The position numbers were made by a program, and so were the translations under genes. DNA of 23,844 nucleotides from Deltaproteobacteria bacterium (lineage in GTDB: Bacteria; Desulfobacterota; Desulfarculia; Desulfarculales; Desulfarculaceae), in the NCBI GenBank assembly GCA_020444165.1, contig JAHLLK010000081.1, forward strand, positions 1-23,844. Direction: 5' to 3'. The first letter of the stretch is position 1; every line of letters begins with the position of its first letter. The notes below the pieces were generated by a model, which did no database searches, was not told the DNA's origin, and saw nothing but the letters and a program-made list of their open reading frames with translations. This document shows positions 22,067-23,844 of this stretch, in pieces.

Positions 22067-23704
22067 GTGGAAAACGCCGCTATCCTTACCCAAAACTACG
22101 ACGACTTTTACCGCAGCTTTTCATGGCAGGTGCCGGAGCACTACAACTTCGCCTTCGACGTGGTGGACCGCTGGGCCGCCGATCGCACCAAGCTGGCCCT
22201 GGTTTCGGTGTCCGAAGATGGCAGCTCCGCCCGCTATCACACTTTTTACGAGCTGAGCCGGCTCTCCGACCGCTTTGCCAACCTGCTGCAGGGCTTGGGC
22301 ATCCGGCGCGGCGACCGGGTGCTCATCATCCTGCAGTCCATCCCCGAATGGTACGTGGCCATGCTGGGCATGGGCAAGCTGGGGGTGGTGCCCATGCCGG
22401 GCACCGTGCTCTTGACCACCAAGGACATCGCCTACCGGATAAACCGGGCCGAGGCCCGCATGGTCATCACCGACCGAGACCACCTGACCCGGGTGGAGGA
22501 GGCGGCCGGCGACTGCCCCGGCCTGGAGGTGAAGCTGTTGATCGACGGCGAGGCCCCGGGCTGGCGCTCCTATGCGGCCGCCATGGCCGCGGCCGCCCCG
22601 GACCTGGACCGGGCCGCCCTGCCCCCCACCCGGAGCGACGACCCCTTCCTGCTCTACTTCACCAGCGGCACCACTGGCCAGCCCAAGATGGTGCTGCACA
22701 CCCACGCCTATCCCCTGGGCCACGAGGTCACCGCCCGTTACGCCCAGTGCCTGGAGCCCACGGACCTGCACTGGACCGTTTCCGAGACCGGCTGGGCCAA
22801 GGCCGCCTGGGGCAAATTCTTCGGCCAGATGCTGGTGGGCGCGGCCATCCTGCAGCGCCACGCGCCGGGCCGCTTCAACCCCCACAACACCCTGGCCATC
22901 CTGGAGCGCTACGGGGTCACCACCTTCTGCGCCCCGCCCACGGTGTACCGCATGCTGATCCAGGAGGACCTGACCCGCTACAAGCTGACCCTCCGCCACT
23001 CCCTCTCGGCCGGCGAGCCCATGAACCCCGAGGTCATCAAGGTGTGGAAGGCCGGCACCGGGCTGGACATCTATGACTTCTACGGCCAGACCGAAACCGT
23101 GGCCCTGTTGGCCAACCACCCCTCCCTGCCCCTCAAATACGGGGCGATGGGCAAGCCCACCCCGGGCCACGACGTGCGCATCGTGGACCTGAACGGCCAG
23201 GAGTCGCCCGTGGGCGAAGAAGGGCACATCGCCCTGTACCTGGGCGGCGGCCAGCGCCCCCCGGGGCTGATGAAAGAGTACTGGAAGGACGAGGTGGCCA
23301 TGGCCGCCTCCTTCCGGGGCGACTGCTACTACACCGGCGACCGGGCCTGGCGCGACGAAGACGGCTACTTCTGGTTCGTGGGCCGCGACGACGACATCAT
23401 CAAGTCTTCGGGCTACCGCATCGGGCCCTTTGAGGTGGAGTCGGCCCTGTTGGAGCACCCCGCCGTGGCCGAGTGCGCCGTGGTGGGCGCCCCGGACCCC
23501 GAGGGGGTGCGCGGCCTGGTGGTCAAGGCCTTCCTGGTGCTGGCCGCCGGGTATACCCCCAGCGACGAACTGACCCGCGAGATCCAGACTTACGTGAAGA
23601 ACACCACCGCGCCCTACAAATACCCCCGCATCGTGGAATACCGGCCCGAACTGCCCAAAACCATCAGCGGCAAAATCCTGCGGCGGGAGCTGCGCCGCAG
23701 CTAA
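22067..23704 (+). CDS. Acyl-CoA synthetase, medium-chain (ACSM)/benzoate-CoA ligase-like
   Basis: This 545-residue ANL-superfamily enzyme activates a carboxylic acid to its CoA thioester through an acyl-AMP. The P-loop YFTSGTTGQPK spans 197-207; VSETGWAKAAWGKFFGQML is typical of the ACSM/benzoate-CoA ligase branch; YGQTET binds the adenylate; YYTGDRAWRDEDGYFWFVGRDDDIIKSSGYRIGPFEVES is the hinge; and PKTISGKILRRELR carries catalytic Lys536. The substrate (medium-chain, branched or aromatic acid) cannot be read. The start is GTG 22067, with GAGAGG about 10 bases upstream. Own promoter and an upstream terminator make it a single-gene unit, but its place behind the symporter suggests uptake followed by activation of the same acid. 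Confidence 0.9.
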   Translation: MENAAILTQNYDDFYRSFSWQVPEHYNFAFDVVDRWAADRTKLALVSVSEDGSSARYHTFYELSRLSDRFANLLQGLGIRRGDRVLIILQSIPEWYVAMLGMGKLGVVPMPGTVLLTTKDIAYRINRAEARMVITDRDHLTRVEEAAGDCPGLEVKLLIDGEAPGWRSYAAAMAAAAPDLDRAALPPTRSDDPFLLYFTSGTTGQPKMVLHTHAYPLGHEVTARYAQCLEPTDLHWTVSETGWAKAAWGKFFGQMLVGAAILQRHAPGRFNPHNTLAILERYGVTTFCAPPTVYRMLIQEDLTRYKLTLRHSLSAGEPMNPEVIKVWKAGTGLDIYDFYGQTETVALLANHPSLPLKYGAMGKPTPGHDVRIVDLNGQESPVGEEGHIALYLGGGQRPPGLMKEYWKDEVAMAASFRGDCYYTGDRAWRDEDGYFWFVGRDDDIIKSSGYRIGPFEVESALLEHPAVAECAVVGAPDPEGVRGLVVKAFLVLAAGYTPSDELTREIQTYVKNTTAPYKYPRIVEYRPELPKTISGKILRRELRRS

Positions 23705-23797
23705 GGGTTTGTCGGAAGAGGGGGGAAGATGTGGGGGGAAGGACCCTTTTTTGGAAAAAAGGGTCCTTCCCCCCACACCCCCCTTCCCCCAAAAAAC
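23705..23797 (+). repeat. Intergenic hairpin element, copy C
   Basis: Directly after the synthetase stop, this copy has inner arms 23730-23752 and 23755-23777, a perfect 23-bp stem with a GG loop. The outer part of the stem (TGTGGGGGGAAGG) equals copy A, while the inner part differs on both arms (GACCC/GGGTC instead of GGTAC/GTACC), so pairing is kept. The right flank CCCCCAAAAAACTT is also shared. Confidence 0.85.
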
Positions 23798-23817
23798 TTT
23801 AATGGGTTATGGCTTCA

Positions 23818-23844
23818 TCCCAAGCAAGCTTCGCTTGTTTGGGA
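23818..23844 (+). repeat. Hairpin at the window edge
   Basis: TCCCAAGCAAGC (23818-23829) and GCTTGTTTGGGA (23833-23844) pair over 12 bases with one G-T pair and loop TTC. The window ends exactly at the right arm, so it may be longer, and a T-tract could follow. Confidence 0.5.

Overview
The window is GC-rich (estimated by eye at well above 60 %) and tightly packed. I read 23 protein-coding genes on both strands, no RNA genes and no transposase. The gene set (CoA-disulfide reductase/rhodanese flavoprotein, Acr3 arsenic operon, globin-coupled kinase, small-subunit-paired sodium symporter, many TTG/GTG starts) and the long G/C-stem intergenic hairpins suggest a chromosomal segment of a high-GC anaerobic Desulfobacterota (former Deltaproteobacteria), possibly Desulfarculales-like. 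That placement is inference.

Layout. 1-865 (-): 5'-part of an AlaC-type aminotransferase cut by the window edge, with a good promoter at 937-965. 1148-2059 (+): fluoride channel CrcB followed by a DUF190 protein, separated by two hairpins. 2207-4741 (+): CoA-disulfide/polysulfide reductase with a C-terminal rhodanese domain, then a crotonase-fold protein of ECHDC3 type that lacks the usual catalytic glutamates. 4999-6702 (+): an orphan DUF2080 small protein, then dihydrolipoyl dehydrogenase. 6703-7122: gene-free repeat island between convergent genes (a large hairpin element and two 60-bp repeat copies). 7123-8627 (-): translationally coupled MBL-fold hydrolase and sulfite-oxidase-fold molybdopterin protein whose expected Mo-ligand Cys is Ser. 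8788-9207 (-): unknown small protein. 9426-12142 (+): arsenic operon arsR-acr3-periplasmic thioredoxin-ccdA with an inverted-repeat operator candidate. 12377-13525 (+): globin-coupled sensor histidine kinase. 13656-17174 (-): DUF4214-methyltransferase, HAMP/PP2C (SpoIIE) phosphatase and a hotdog acyl-CoA thioesterase. 17377-18039 (-): membrane protein of lower GC. 18220-19662 (+): pyruvate kinase. 19899-21794 (+): a 56-residue membrane protein and its sodium:solute symporter. 22067-23704 (+): medium-chain-type acyl-CoA synthetase.

The genes fall into small functional modules: fluoride export, sulfur/CoA-thiol redox, arsenite export with an extracytoplasmic thiol-redox arm, signalling (heme sensor kinase; PP2C phosphatase), and carboxylate uptake followed by activation to the CoA thioester. 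The most unusual items are a family of three related intergenic elements, each placed directly after a stop codon, two of which keep a 23-24 bp stem by compensatory changes; the Ser-for-Cys substitution in the molybdopterin protein; and the small symporter partner, which is easy to miss because it starts with TTG and is very short.
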